From: Actinomadura macrotermitis
GTDB lineage: Bacteria > Actinomycetota > Actinomycetes > Streptosporangiales > Streptosporangiaceae
Length of the DNA: 64,000 nucleotides
Reading direction: 5' to 3'
Assembly (NCBI RefSeq): GCF_009604375.1
Contig: NZ_WEGH01000004.1
Coordinates: forward strand, 558,001 to 622,000
The notes under the pieces were generated by a model. That model made no database searches, was not told the origin of the DNA, and was given only the letters and a program-made list of their open reading frames with translations. The position numbers were made by a program, and so were the translations under genes. How positions within the stretch are numbered: position 1 is the first letter of the stretch; each line of letters begins with the position of its first letter. Shown piece after piece: positions 31,228 to 39,418 of the stretch.

Positions 31228-33858
31228 ATGCCGGACCCGACTCCGCTGCGCGGGGGCGACCCCGACGCGCTCGGCCCCTACCGCCTGCTCGGCCTGCTCG
31301 GCGAGGGCGGGCAGGGCTCGGTGTACCTCGGCGAGGACCCCGAGGGCGTCCGCGTCGCGGTGAAGCTGCTGCACGCCCGGTTCAGCGGCGACCCGCGGGC
31401 CCGGTCGCGGTTCGCCGCCGAGGTCGCGGTGGCGCAGCGGGTCGCGCCGTTCTGCACCGCCCGGCTGCTGGACTCCGACGTGCAGGGCGACCGGCCCTAC
31501 ATCGTCAGCGAGTACATCGACGGCCCCTCGCTCGCCGAGGTGCTGTCGCGGTACGGGCCGCGCCGCGGCAGCGACCTGGACCGGCTGGCGATCGGCACGA
31601 TGACCGCGCTCGCCGCCATCCACGAGGCCGGGGTGGTGCACCGCGACTTCAAGCCCGGCAACGTGCTGCTGGCCGCCGACGGCCCGCGCGTGATCGACTT
31701 CGGCATCGCCCGCGCGCTGGACGCCACCGGCACGCTGTCCAGCACCGCCGTCGGCACCCCGGCCTACATGGCGCCCGAGCAGATCTCCGGCACGCCGGTC
31801 GGCCCGGCCGCCGACGTGTGGGCCTGGGGCGCCACCATGGTCTACGCGGCCGGGGGGCGGCCGGCGTTCGGGCAGGACTCCATCCCCGCGGTCATGCACC
31901 GCATCCTGAACGCGCCGCCCGACCTCGGCCGGCTGCCCGAGCCGCTGCGCTCACTGGCCGCCGACTGCCTGGCCAAGGACCCGGCGCTGCGGCCGTCCGC
32001 CCAGCAGGTGCTGATCCGGCTGCTGACACTGGCGGGCGGGCTGCGCGCCCCTGCGGGCGCCGTGCCCGCCGACGTGCTCGGCCAGGGCGCCGCAGCCGCC
32101 GTCACCGGCACCTTCGCCGCACCGCCGCCTCCCGTCCCCGCGCCGGCGCCGCCCACGACGCCGCCACCGGGGCCGATCCAGCCGCCCTGGCATCAGCAGC
32201 AGACGATGCCCCCGCATCCGTCCGGCGGCGGGTCCCGGCGGCGCATCGGCATCCTGGCGGGGGTGGCCGGGGCCGCGTTCATCGCGGTGGCGGTCGCCCT
32301 GGCGGCGGTACTGGTCCCGGACGGCGAGCCCACCCCGACCACGACGACCCTCCGGCCGGGCGGCGAACTGCGGATGGTCGCGGCACCGCCCTCCGACGGC
32401 GACGCGCTCGACCCGTCGCACAGCAGCGGCGGCACGGGCCGGATGGTGGCCAAGCAGCTGTTCACCGGCCTCACCGACGTCTCCGCCGACGGCTCGGTCA
32501 CCAAGCGCCTCGCCACGAGCGTGACCCCGCAGGACGGCTGCAAGAGCTGGCAGATCGAGATCCGCACCGGGACGACGTTCAGCAACGGCGAGCCCGTCGA
32601 CGCCGAGGCGTTCGTGCGCGGCTGGACGCGCAACGCCCAGAACCAGCTCGGCCCGGCGTCCTACGTGATGGCCGGCGTCCAGGGGCTGAACGAGGTGATC
32701 AGCGGCAAGTCCCAGATCCTGTCGGGCGTGAAGGCGGCCGGCTCCACCCTGCGCGTCACCCTCGACACCAAGGACTGCGAGTTCGAACAGCGGCTCGCCG
32801 ACCCCGTCTTCTACCCCGCGCCGAAGGACGCCGGCAGGGCCGACAACACCGCCTACAACAACCGGCCCATCGGCAACGGCCCCTTCAAGGTCGACTCCTA
32901 CACACCGAAGTCGTCCCTGGTCCTGGCCCCCAACACCGCCTGGGCGTTCGGCCGCGCGCGGCTCGACCGCGTCAGCGTCAGGCTCGCCGAGAACACCACG
33001 ACGGCCGCGCTCGGCGGCGACGCCGACTGGGCCCGGGCGGACACCACGACGCTGTCCGCGCTGCGCGGCAAGCCGAACGCGGTCCAGCGCGACGCCCCCT
33101 TCAGCCGGCTGCTCGTCCCGCTCGTCGCGCGCGGCCCGATGTCCACCCGGGAGGGCCGGCTCGCCGTCTCCTACGCGCTGGACCGGCAGGTGATCAGCGA
33201 CGCGGTGTACGGCGGCTTCTACAGGCCCGCCCACGGCATCGTCCCGAAGGCGATCCCGGGGTTCGGCAGGCCCGGCGCCTGCGCGTCCTGCGAGGGGCAG
33301 AACCCCACCGAGGCCAAGACGAACGCCGCCAAGGCCAAGCTGGGCGCGGGCACCGGGCTGAACCTCTACGTCCGGACCGAGTCGAGCCAGCAGAAGATCG
33401 CCGAGGTCGTCCAGGAGCAGCTGACCCGCGTCCTCGGCTGGAAGGTCACGATCAAGACGCTGCCGCTCGGCGACCTGCGGAAGATGAGCGCCGCCGTCAC
33501 CGCCAAGGACGCCTCCGGGCTGCTCGTCCTCGGCTGGGGGCCGGACTACCCGTCCGGCGCCTCGATGCTGCGGTCGCTGCTGCGCAGCGACCAGGCGGCG
33601 ACGGCGACCAACTCGCTCAGCAACTACGGCGGCTGGAAGAACCCCGGCTTCGACGGGCTGCTCGACCAGGCGCTCGCCGACCCCGTCGCCGCCACGCGCA
33701 CCCAGCACGTCCTCAGCGCCGAGAAGGTCGCCCTGGACGACATGGCGCTCATCCCGCTGCTGGACTTCGGCTCGGTCGCCGTCCGCAGCGGCCGCTTCAC
33801 CGGCCTGGACCTGGACTACGACGGCGACCCCACCCTGGCCACCGCCGCACAGCGCTGA
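31228..33858 (+). CDS. Ser/Thr kinase fused to an extracellular oligopeptide-binding (SBP_bac_5) domain
   Basis: An 876-residue receptor kinase. The kinase domain spans about 17-270: GLLGEGGQGSVYLG, K46 in VAVK, HRDFKP with D140, DFG with D157, and GTPAYMAPEQ. A Pro-rich linker leads to one transmembrane helix (about 339-362). The exported part (about 375-876) is a full family 5 solute-binding domain: GGELRMVAAPP, DALDPSH, a GNGPFKVDSYTP segment, ALDRQVISDAVYGGFYRPAHGIVP and LLVLGWGPDYPSG. This is the fold of OppA/DppA peptide binders. No ABC permease gene is nearby, so the domain probably senses a peptide or other ligand. GGAAGGAA precedes the ATG. Confidence 0.95.
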   Translation: MPDPTPLRGGDPDALGPYRLLGLLGEGGQGSVYLGEDPEGVRVAVKLLHARFSGDPRARSRFAAEVAVAQRVAPFCTARLLDSDVQGDRPYIVSEYIDGPSLAEVLSRYGPRRGSDLDRLAIGTMTALAAIHEAGVVHRDFKPGNVLLAADGPRVIDFGIARALDATGTLSSTAVGTPAYMAPEQISGTPVGPAADVWAWGATMVYAAGGRPAFGQDSIPAVMHRILNAPPDLGRLPEPLRSLAADCLAKDPALRPSAQQVLIRLLTLAGGLRAPAGAVPADVLGQGAAAAVTGTFAAPPPPVPAPAPPTTPPPGPIQPPWHQQQTMPPHPSGGGSRRRIGILAGVAGAAFIAVAVALAAVLVPDGEPTPTTTTLRPGGELRMVAAPPSDGDALDPSHSSGGTGRMVAKQLFTGLTDVSADGSVTKRLATSVTPQDGCKSWQIEIRTGTTFSNGEPVDAEAFVRGWTRNAQNQLGPASYVMAGVQGLNEVISGKSQILSGVKAAGSTLRVTLDTKDCEFEQRLADPVFYPAPKDAGRADNTAYNNRPIGNGPFKVDSYTPKSSLVLAPNTAWAFGRARLDRVSVRLAENTTTAALGGDADWARADTTTLSALRGKPNAVQRDAPFSRLLVPLVARGPMSTREGRLAVSYALDRQVISDAVYGGFYRPAHGIVPKAIPGFGRPGACASCEGQNPTEAKTNAAKAKLGAGTGLNLYVRTESSQQKIAEVVQEQLTRVLGWKVTIKTLPLGDLRKMSAAVTAKDASGLLVLGWGPDYPSGASMLRSLLRSDQAATATNSLSNYGGWKNPGFDGLLDQALADPVAATRTQHVLSAEKVALDDMALIPLLDFGSVAVRSGRFTGLDLDYDGDPTLATAAQR

Positions 33859-33862
33859 GCCG

Positions 33863-35110
33863 TCAGCCGATCGGGAGGCGCACGGTGACCACCAGGCCGC
33901 CGCCCGTGCGGGGGGCGGCGTAGACGGTGCCGCGGTGCGCCAGCACCACCGAGCGGACGATGGACAGGCCGAGGCCCGAGCCCTTGGCCGACTCGACCCG
34001 GTCGGAGTTCAGCCGCCGGAACGGCTCGAACAGCCGGTCCACCTCGTAGGCGGGCACGACCGGGCCGGTGTTCTCGACCTGGACGGTGGTGAAGCCGTCC
34101 AGCACGCCGGTGCGGATCCACATCTCGCCGCCGTCGTCGTTGTGCTTGATGGCGTTGTCCACCAGGTTGGACACCAGGTGCTCCAGCAGCACCGGGTCGC
34201 CGAGGGTGGTGCCGGACGCCAGCTCGGGGTGGACGGCCACCTCGTTGTCGTGCTCGCGGCGCTTGCTGTGCTCCAGCACGGTCGCGGCGACCTCGGCGAG
34301 GTCCACCGCCGAGCGGGCGGTCAGCTCGCGCTCGCTGCGCGCGAGCAGCAGCAGGCCCTCGATCAGCCGCTCGTGGCGGGCGTTGGTGGCCAGCAGCGTC
34401 CGGCCGATGGTGCGCAGGTCGTCGGAGACCTCGGGGTCGCCGAGCGCGACCTCCAGCAGCGTGCGGTTGATGGCCAGCGGCGTGCGCAGCTCGTGCGAGG
34501 CGTTGGCGACGAAGCGGCGCTGGGAGTCGAACGCCTGGCCGAGGCGCTCCAGCATCGCGTCGAAGGTGTCGGCCAGCTCCTTGATCTCGTCGTCGGGGCC
34601 CTGCAGCGCGATCCGCTCGTGCAGGGTGCTCTCGGAGAGGCGGCGGGCGGTCGCGGTGACCCGCTGCAGCGAGCCGAGGGCGCGGTCGGCGACGAAGTAG
34701 CCGAGCACCAGCGCGATGATGCCGACGCCGGCCAGCGCCACCAGCGACCGGCCGACCAGCTGCTTCATCGCCAGCGCCTTGATCACCCGGGGGTCGATCG
34801 TGTCGCCGTTGGGGGTGCGCAGCCACCAGCCGGGCGGGAAGACGCTGTCCAGGATGCCGCCGACCAGCAGGTAGGTGACGAACAGCAGCAGCCCGCCCGC
34901 CATGAAGAACAGCAGGCCGTACAGGACGGTGAGGCGCAGGCGCAGGCTGACCCGGCCGGGCAGCGCCCGCACGTCGGTCATGAAGGAGCCGCCGCGCGGG
35001 GTGCCCGCGCCGGGCGGCGGCTTCTGCGGCTGGGCGCCCTGGACGGGGTGCGGGCCGCTGGTCCGGCTCCCGGACGCGGCGCGGCCCTCGGGCTCGGGCG
35101 GGGTGCTCAC
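33863..35110 (-). CDS. cutS: Sensor histidine kinase, CutS-like
   Basis: A 415-residue sensor. Two transmembrane helices (about 62-84 and 118-142) flank a short extracytoplasmic loop, followed by HAMP (ADRALGSLQRVTATARRL), the H box FVANASHELRTPL with the phosphorylated His, and the ATPase motifs NLVDNAIKHN and GSGLGLSIV. A Pro-rich cytoplasmic extension of about 40 residues precedes the first helix. The GTG at 35110 overlaps the regulator stop (GTGA). It matches the CutS kinase of Streptomyces in context; CutRS responds to copper or envelope disulfide stress in the literature as I recall it. Confidence 0.9.
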   Translation of the reverse strand: MSTPPEPEGRAASGSRTSGPHPVQGAQPQKPPPGAGTPRGGSFMTDVRALPGRVSLRLRLTVLYGLLFFMAGGLLLFVTYLLVGGILDSVFPPGWWLRTPNGDTIDPRVIKALAMKQLVGRSLVALAGVGIIALVLGYFVADRALGSLQRVTATARRLSESTLHERIALQGPDDEIKELADTFDAMLERLGQAFDSQRRFVANASHELRTPLAINRTLLEVALGDPEVSDDLRTIGRTLLATNARHERLIEGLLLLARSERELTARSAVDLAEVAATVLEHSKRREHDNEVAVHPELASGTTLGDPVLLEHLVSNLVDNAIKHNDDGGEMWIRTGVLDGFTTVQVENTGPVVPAYEVDRLFEPFRRLNSDRVESAKGSGLGLSIVRSVVLAHRGTVYAAPRTGGGLVVTVRLPIG

Positions 35111-35760
35111 AGCCGGTACCCCACCCCCGGGACGGTCTCGATGACCGGCGGGTCACCGAGCTTCTTGCGCAGCGTCATCATGGTCACCCGGACCACGTTG
35201 GTGAACGGGTCGATGTGCTCGTCCCAGGCCTTCTCCAGCAGCTGCTCGGAGCTCACCACCGCGCCGCCCGCGCTCAGCAGCACCTCCAGCACCGCGAACT
35301 CCTTGCGGGTGAGCTCGACCGGCCGGCCGTCGCGCAGCACCTCGCGGCGGGCCGGGTCCAGTGTCACCCCCGCGCGCTCCAGCACCGGCGGCAGCGGCGC
35401 GGCGGCGCGCCGGCCGAGGGCGCGCACCCGGGCGACCAGCTCGGCGAACGCGAACGGCTTGGCCAGGTAGTCGTCGGCGCCGATGGACAGGCCCTCGACC
35501 TTGTCGTCCAGCTCGCCGGCCGCGGTCAGCATGATGATCCGGGCCGGGCAGCGGCGCGCCACCAGCTCCCGGCACACCTGGTCGCCGTGCACCTTGGGCA
35601 GGTCGCGATCGAGCACGATCACGTCGTAGTCGTTGACGCCGGCCCGTTCCAGCGCCCCCGCGCCGTCGTAGGCCACGTCCACCGCCAGCGCGTCCCGGCG
35701 CAGGCCGGTGGCGATCGCGTCGGCGAGGACGCGTTCGTCCTCCACGACCAGTACTCGCAC
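35107..35760 (-). CDS. cutR: OmpR-type response regulator, CutR-like
   Basis: A 217-residue regulator. The receiver has VEDE at 6-9 (acidic pocket), the phospho-acceptor Asp in VIVLDRDLP (about 50), and KPF near 100. The C-terminal winged helix has LTRKEFAVLEVLL and VVRVTMMTLRKKLGDPPVIETVPGVGYRL. The start GTG at 35760 is preceded by AGGGGGAGA; the frame stays open upstream but is not conserved. It is coupled to the kinase gene downstream. It probably activates genes for copper or envelope stress. Confidence 0.92.
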   Translation of the reverse strand: MRVLVVEDERVLADAIATGLRRDALAVDVAYDGAGALERAGVNDYDVIVLDRDLPKVHGDQVCRELVARRCPARIIMLTAAGELDDKVEGLSIGADDYLAKPFAFAELVARVRALGRRAAAPLPPVLERAGVTLDPARREVLRDGRPVELTRKEFAVLEVLLSAGGAVVSSEQLLEKAWDEHIDPFTNVVRVTMMTLRKKLGDPPVIETVPGVGYRL

Positions 35761-35951
35761 CGTCTCCCCCTTCTCGACCGGCCCGTTCCGGGCCGTCCCC
35801 CCAGGTATGTCACGGGCACCGTAAGACGTCCGTAAGCCCACGTCAGGGCGCCGCCGCACGGACACGGAAAGTCGTCGTGAAATTCCGTCCAGGAACAGGT
35901 TTACCGCAAGCCGCGGTTTGGGTAGGGAGGGCCTGATCCGGGAGGAGGCCC

Positions 35952-36128
35952 ATGGGCGAGTTGACACGTGTGATTCAACAGCGGCTCGATGACGCGTACG
36001 AGTCGCTGCGCAGCGCCCACGCAGCAGGAGACACCTACCTGGTGGACATCCGTCAGGAGGAGATCAGCGAACTGCGCCGGATCGCGGCGAACAACGACAT
36101 CGGCGTCGAGGCACCCCGCTGCGACTGA
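35952..36128 (+). CDS. Small acidic helical protein, 58 residues
   Basis: A short gene with good coding signals: GGAGGAGG a few bases before ATG 35952, and a fully helical sequence beginning MGELTRVIQQRLDDAYESLR and ending EAPRCD, with the stop at 36126-36128. It is followed at once by a strong terminator. Small proteins of this kind occur between cutR and the inositol monophosphatase gene in related genomes, as I recall. The function is unknown; the amphipathic helices suggest a coiled-coil dimer. Confidence 0.75.
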   Translation: MGELTRVIQQRLDDAYESLRSAHAAGDTYLVDIRQEEISELRRIAANNDIGVEAPRCD

Positions 36129-36140
36129 GCACGTCCCACC

Positions 36141-36179
36141 GACGGAAGGACCGGAGCCCCGCTCCGGTCCTTTTCCGTC
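36141..36179. terminator. Bidirectional terminator with U tract
   Basis: GGACCGGAGC, CCC, GCTCCGGTCC, then TTTT; longer outer pairing GACGGAA with TTCCGTC. It ends one base before the stop of the convergent suhB-type gene and serves both directions. Confidence 0.85.
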
Positions 36180-37001
36180 TCAGTCACGCGCCGGGTCGAG
36201 CGGCACGAGCAGGTCGTGCAGGGCCTGGAACAGGTCCGGCGCGGCGGCGATGGCGAACTCCGGGCTGACCGGGGCGCCGTGCAGGCCGCCGACGCGCCCG
36301 CCCGCCTCCTCGACGATCAGTGCCCCGGCGGCGACGTCCCACGCCTGCACGCCGCGCTCGAAGTAGGCGTCCACCCGGCCCGCCGCGAGCGAGCAGAGGT
36401 CCACGCAGCACGCGCCGCCACGCCGGATGTCGCGGACCCGCGGCAGCACCCCGGTCAGCACCCGCGCCTGGTGGGCGCGGCGCTCGGCGGCGTACCCGAA
36501 CCCGGTCGCGACGAGCGCCCGCGCCGGCGGGACGCCGGTGTTGACCCGCAGCTCGCGGGTGCCGGACGCGGTGTGCAGCAGCGCGCCGCCGCCCCGCACG
36601 GCGGTGTACAGCTCGCCCCGGCGCGGCATCTCGATCGCGCCCGCGACGGCCACGCCGTCGATCTCGACGGCGATGCTGACGGCCCAGTCGGGCAGGTCGT
36701 ACAGGTAGTTGACGGTGCCGTCGATCGGGTCGATCACCCAGCGGGCGCCGTCGCCGGCCTGCGGGCCGCCGCCCTGCGTGCCGCCCTCCTCGCCGAGGAA
36801 GGTGTCGCCGGGCCGGGCCGCGCGGATCCGCTCGATGATCAGCTGTTCGGCGGCGCGGTCCATCTGGGTGACCACGTCGGTCGGGCTGGACTTGGTCTGC
36901 ACCACGTCCGGGCCGCCGGCGGGGCGCTTGTCGACCAGCATCCGGCCGGCCTCGCGGGCGGTCGCGACGGCCAGGTCCAGCAGGTCCTCATGAGAGGTCA
37001 C
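36180..37001 (-). CDS. suhB: Inositol monophosphatase family protein
   Basis: A 273-residue phosphatase. Metal-binding motifs are all present: GEEGG (Glu pair near 70), WVIDPIDGTVNYLYDLPDW (about 88-106) and the late acidic motif VQAWDVAAGALIVEEAGG. It hydrolyses inositol phosphate, a step towards inositol lipids and mycothiol. The GTG start overlaps the hemH stop (GTGA), with AAGGGGGA upstream. The suhB-hemH neighbour pair is also found in Streptomyces. Confidence 0.94.
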   Translation of the reverse strand: MTSHEDLLDLAVATAREAGRMLVDKRPAGGPDVVQTKSSPTDVVTQMDRAAEQLIIERIRAARPGDTFLGEEGGTQGGGPQAGDGARWVIDPIDGTVNYLYDLPDWAVSIAVEIDGVAVAGAIEMPRRGELYTAVRGGGALLHTASGTRELRVNTGVPPARALVATGFGYAAERRAHQARVLTGVLPRVRDIRRGGACCVDLCSLAAGRVDAYFERGVQAWDVAAGALIVEEAGGRVGGLHGAPVSPEFAIAAAPDLFQALHDLLVPLDPARD

Positions 37002-38005
37002 GCGGTCCCCCTTCGGCAGTGGTCGGCGCGGCAGGCGTCCGGGCGCGGGCCGAGGGCGCCGAGGGCCGGCCGGTCCGGCGCGCCGGCGGCGCGCTCCTGG
37101 AACAGTTCCCTGATCATGGAGACGAAACGCGGGTGGGTGCCGGGGGTGGCGGCGCGCCGGAACGCCAGGCCGAGCCGGGCGGCGAGGCCGGTGGCCTCCA
37201 CGTCCAGGTCGTACTTGACCTCCATGTGGTCGGAGACGAACCCGACCGGCACGTTCACCACGGCCCGGACGCCGGTGGCGTGCAGTTTCTCCAGGTGGTC
37301 GCCGATGTCGGGCTCCAGCCACGGCTGGCTCGGCGGCCCGCTGCGGCTCTGGAAGACCAGCTCCCAGGGGTGGCCGGGCGCGGCGCGCTCGGCGACCAGC
37401 GCGGAGATGTCGTTCAGCTCGGCGGTGTAGAGCTCCTGGCCGGGCTGCGCCAGCGGGACGCTGTGCGCGCTGAAGACCAGGTGCGCGCCGTCGCGGAGGT
37501 CCTCGGGCAGCTCGTCCAGCGCGGCGCGGGTGGCCTCGATGAACGGCTCCACGAAGCCGGGGTGGTTGTAGTAGATGCGCAGCTTGTCGATCTCGGGCGC
37601 GTCGGGGACTTCGGCGCGCGCGCGGTCGATGTCGTCCAGGTACTGCCGGCAGCAGGAGTAGCCGCTGTAGGCGGAGGTGACGAAGGCGGCGGCGCGGCGT
37701 ATCCCGTCGGCCTTCATCTGCCGGACGGTGTCGGTCAGGTAGGGCTCCCAGTTGCGGTTGCCCCAGTAGACGGGAACACCGACGCCGTGCGCGGCGAAGT
37801 CGGCCTCGATCGCGGCCTTGAGGTCCCGGCACTGCTGGTTGATCGGGCTGACCCCGCCGAAGAGGTGGTAGTGCTCGCCCACGGCCTCCAGGCGGCTGCG
37901 GGGGATGTTGCGGCCCCGGGTGACGTTCTCCAGGAACGGGATCACGTCCTCGGGCCCCTCCGGGCCGCCGAAGGACACCAGAAGCAACGCGTCGTACGTG
38001 CTCAT
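36998..38005 (-). CDS. hemH: Ferrochelatase (coproporphyrin type)
   Basis: A protein of about 335 residues beginning MSTYDALLLVSFGGPEGPEDV, with ENVTRGR, HYHLFGGVSPIN, YWGNRNWEPYL, the metal-site region AYSGYSCCRQY, and the catalytic LVFSAHSVP. It inserts iron into coproporphyrin III (actinobacterial coproporphyrin-dependent route; also called CpfC). Extra C-terminal cysteines (DACRADHC) may ligate a [2Fe-2S] cluster, as in mycobacterial homologues. ATG at 38005 is chosen; another at 38014 is in frame. Confidence 0.95.
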   Translation of the reverse strand: MSTYDALLLVSFGGPEGPEDVIPFLENVTRGRNIPRSRLEAVGEHYHLFGGVSPINQQCRDLKAAIEADFAAHGVGVPVYWGNRNWEPYLTDTVRQMKADGIRRAAAFVTSAYSGYSCCRQYLDDIDRARAEVPDAPEIDKLRIYYNHPGFVEPFIEATRAALDELPEDLRDGAHLVFSAHSVPLAQPGQELYTAELNDISALVAERAAPGHPWELVFQSRSGPPSQPWLEPDIGDHLEKLHATGVRAVVNVPVGFVSDHMEVKYDLDVEATGLAARLGLAFRRAATPGTHPRFVSMIRELFQERAAGAPDRPALGALGPRPDACRADHCRRGTA

Positions 38006-38047
38006 GACATCCATCCAACCAGCAGCCGGGCGGTGCTCGGCGCCGGG

Positions 38048-39292
38048 TCAGCTGTAGCGGGCGGCGTAGGCCTTGGCGAGGTTCAGGACCTTCTGCACGT
38101 ACCAGTCGGCGTGGTTGTACTGGAAGATCGCCCGGTACAGGCTCCGGCCGCCCCGGCCGGCGCCGTTGGCGCACAGGTACTTGGCGGCGCCGGGGATGGC
38201 GTCGTAGGGGTTCATGATGTCGGCCTTGCCGTCGCCGTCGCCGTCCACCCCGTAGGCCTTCCAGGTGGAGGGCAGGAACTGCATCGGGCCGAGGGCGCCC
38301 GCGCTGGAGCGGCCGGGGTTGCGGTTGTGGTCGCTCTCGACCTGGCCGATCGCGGCGAGGACCGTCCAGGACAGGCCGGGGCAGGTCGTGGCGGCCTGCT
38401 TGTACAGGTCCAGGTAGCTGCCGGAGCGGCCGTGGCCGTCCCCGGGCGCCTGGTACTTCTTCTGGTTCAGGTCGACCACGCTCGCGCCGGGCCCGAGCGA
38501 CCTGCCGACCGCGCCGGCGACCTTGGCCGGGGACGCGCCGGGCGCGTTGACCAGCACCGCGACGTTGTCGATCAGGCCGAGGTCCCGCCCGGTCTTGGCG
38601 TTGACGAGCATGTCGATGCCGGGCAGGCCGAGCGGGCCGGACCCGCCCATCGTCAGGTTCGGCATGGTCTGCCCGACGATGGGATAGGGGAAGCCGCGGC
38701 TGAGCCGGAGCTGGTCGGCGGCGTCGGACGACACCACGAACTGCCCGGCCGCGAGCGCGGTCCACAGCTCGTTCTTCTTGGCGGTGCCGGGCGGCGTCCA
38801 GGACCGGAAGACCGACGGGTCCACCGCGAAGGTGTTGATCGAGCGGCCCTGCAGCTGGACGGCGCCGCCCGCGACCGCGATGACGTCCTTCACCTTGGCG
38901 ATCTTCTTCAGCCTGGCGACCTTGGCGGCGCTGATCGGCTGCCCGGACGAGACCGCCAGCACGTCCGGCGGGACGACCCGCCGCAGCGGCGCGACCTGGC
39001 CGGCGTCGGCGACGTTGGTGACCGGCCCGGTGCCGCCGGGGAACGCGCCGGGCGGCGGCCCCTCCTGCCCCGCGGGGGGCTTCTTCGCGCCCGTCTCCAC
39101 GGTCAGCGCGCCGTACACGCCGCCGGCGAGGCTGCCGGCGATCAGCACGCCGACGCCCGCGACCGCCAGCGGCAGGCCGCGGCGCCTCGCCGTCGCCGGG
39201 CGGGGGCGCGGCGTGCCCGCCGGGCCCCCCGGAGCGGGGGCCGGGGTGCTCGTGCCGGGTGCGCGCGGAGGCGAGGAAGGAGCCACAACCAT
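38048..39292 (-). CDS. Membrane-anchored lytic transglycosylase (SLT-type)
   Basis: A 414-residue protein with a Pro-rich cytoplasmic N terminus, one transmembrane helix at about 39-63 (LPLAVAGVGVLIAGSLAGGVYG), an intermediate domain, and a C-terminal lysozyme-fold domain: LSWTVLAAIGQVESDHNRNPG with the catalytic Glu in QVESDH, GALGPMQFLPSTW, DIMNPYDAIPGAAKYLC and AIFQYNHADWYVQKVL. It would cut peptidoglycan glycan strands outside the membrane during growth or division. It diverges from an MFS gene. Confidence 0.92.
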   Translation of the reverse strand: MVVAPSSPPRAPGTSTPAPAPGGPAGTPRPRPATARRRGLPLAVAGVGVLIAGSLAGGVYGALTVETGAKKPPAGQEGPPPGAFPGGTGPVTNVADAGQVAPLRRVVPPDVLAVSSGQPISAAKVARLKKIAKVKDVIAVAGGAVQLQGRSINTFAVDPSVFRSWTPPGTAKKNELWTALAAGQFVVSSDAADQLRLSRGFPYPIVGQTMPNLTMGGSGPLGLPGIDMLVNAKTGRDLGLIDNVAVLVNAPGASPAKVAGAVGRSLGPGASVVDLNQKKYQAPGDGHGRSGSYLDLYKQAATTCPGLSWTVLAAIGQVESDHNRNPGRSSAGALGPMQFLPSTWKAYGVDGDGDGKADIMNPYDAIPGAAKYLCANGAGRGGRSLYRAIFQYNHADWYVQKVLNLAKAYAARYS

Positions 39293-39418
39293 CCCAACGA
39301 GAGTCGCTACGAGTGGGTTACCCGAATTATTCGCTTGTCCGGCCCAGGTAACGTGATCATGCCGTTGACGTCGCAGAACAGGACCGGGAGCACGACCCTC
39401 CCGAGGTGGGAGGCCCAC

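Noticed and set aside
37019..39418. Very long open frame upstream of the MFS gene on the plus strand
   Set aside because: It is antisense to hemH and the transglycosylase, has no domain-like sequence, and the transporter has its own GGGAGG and GTG at 39419.
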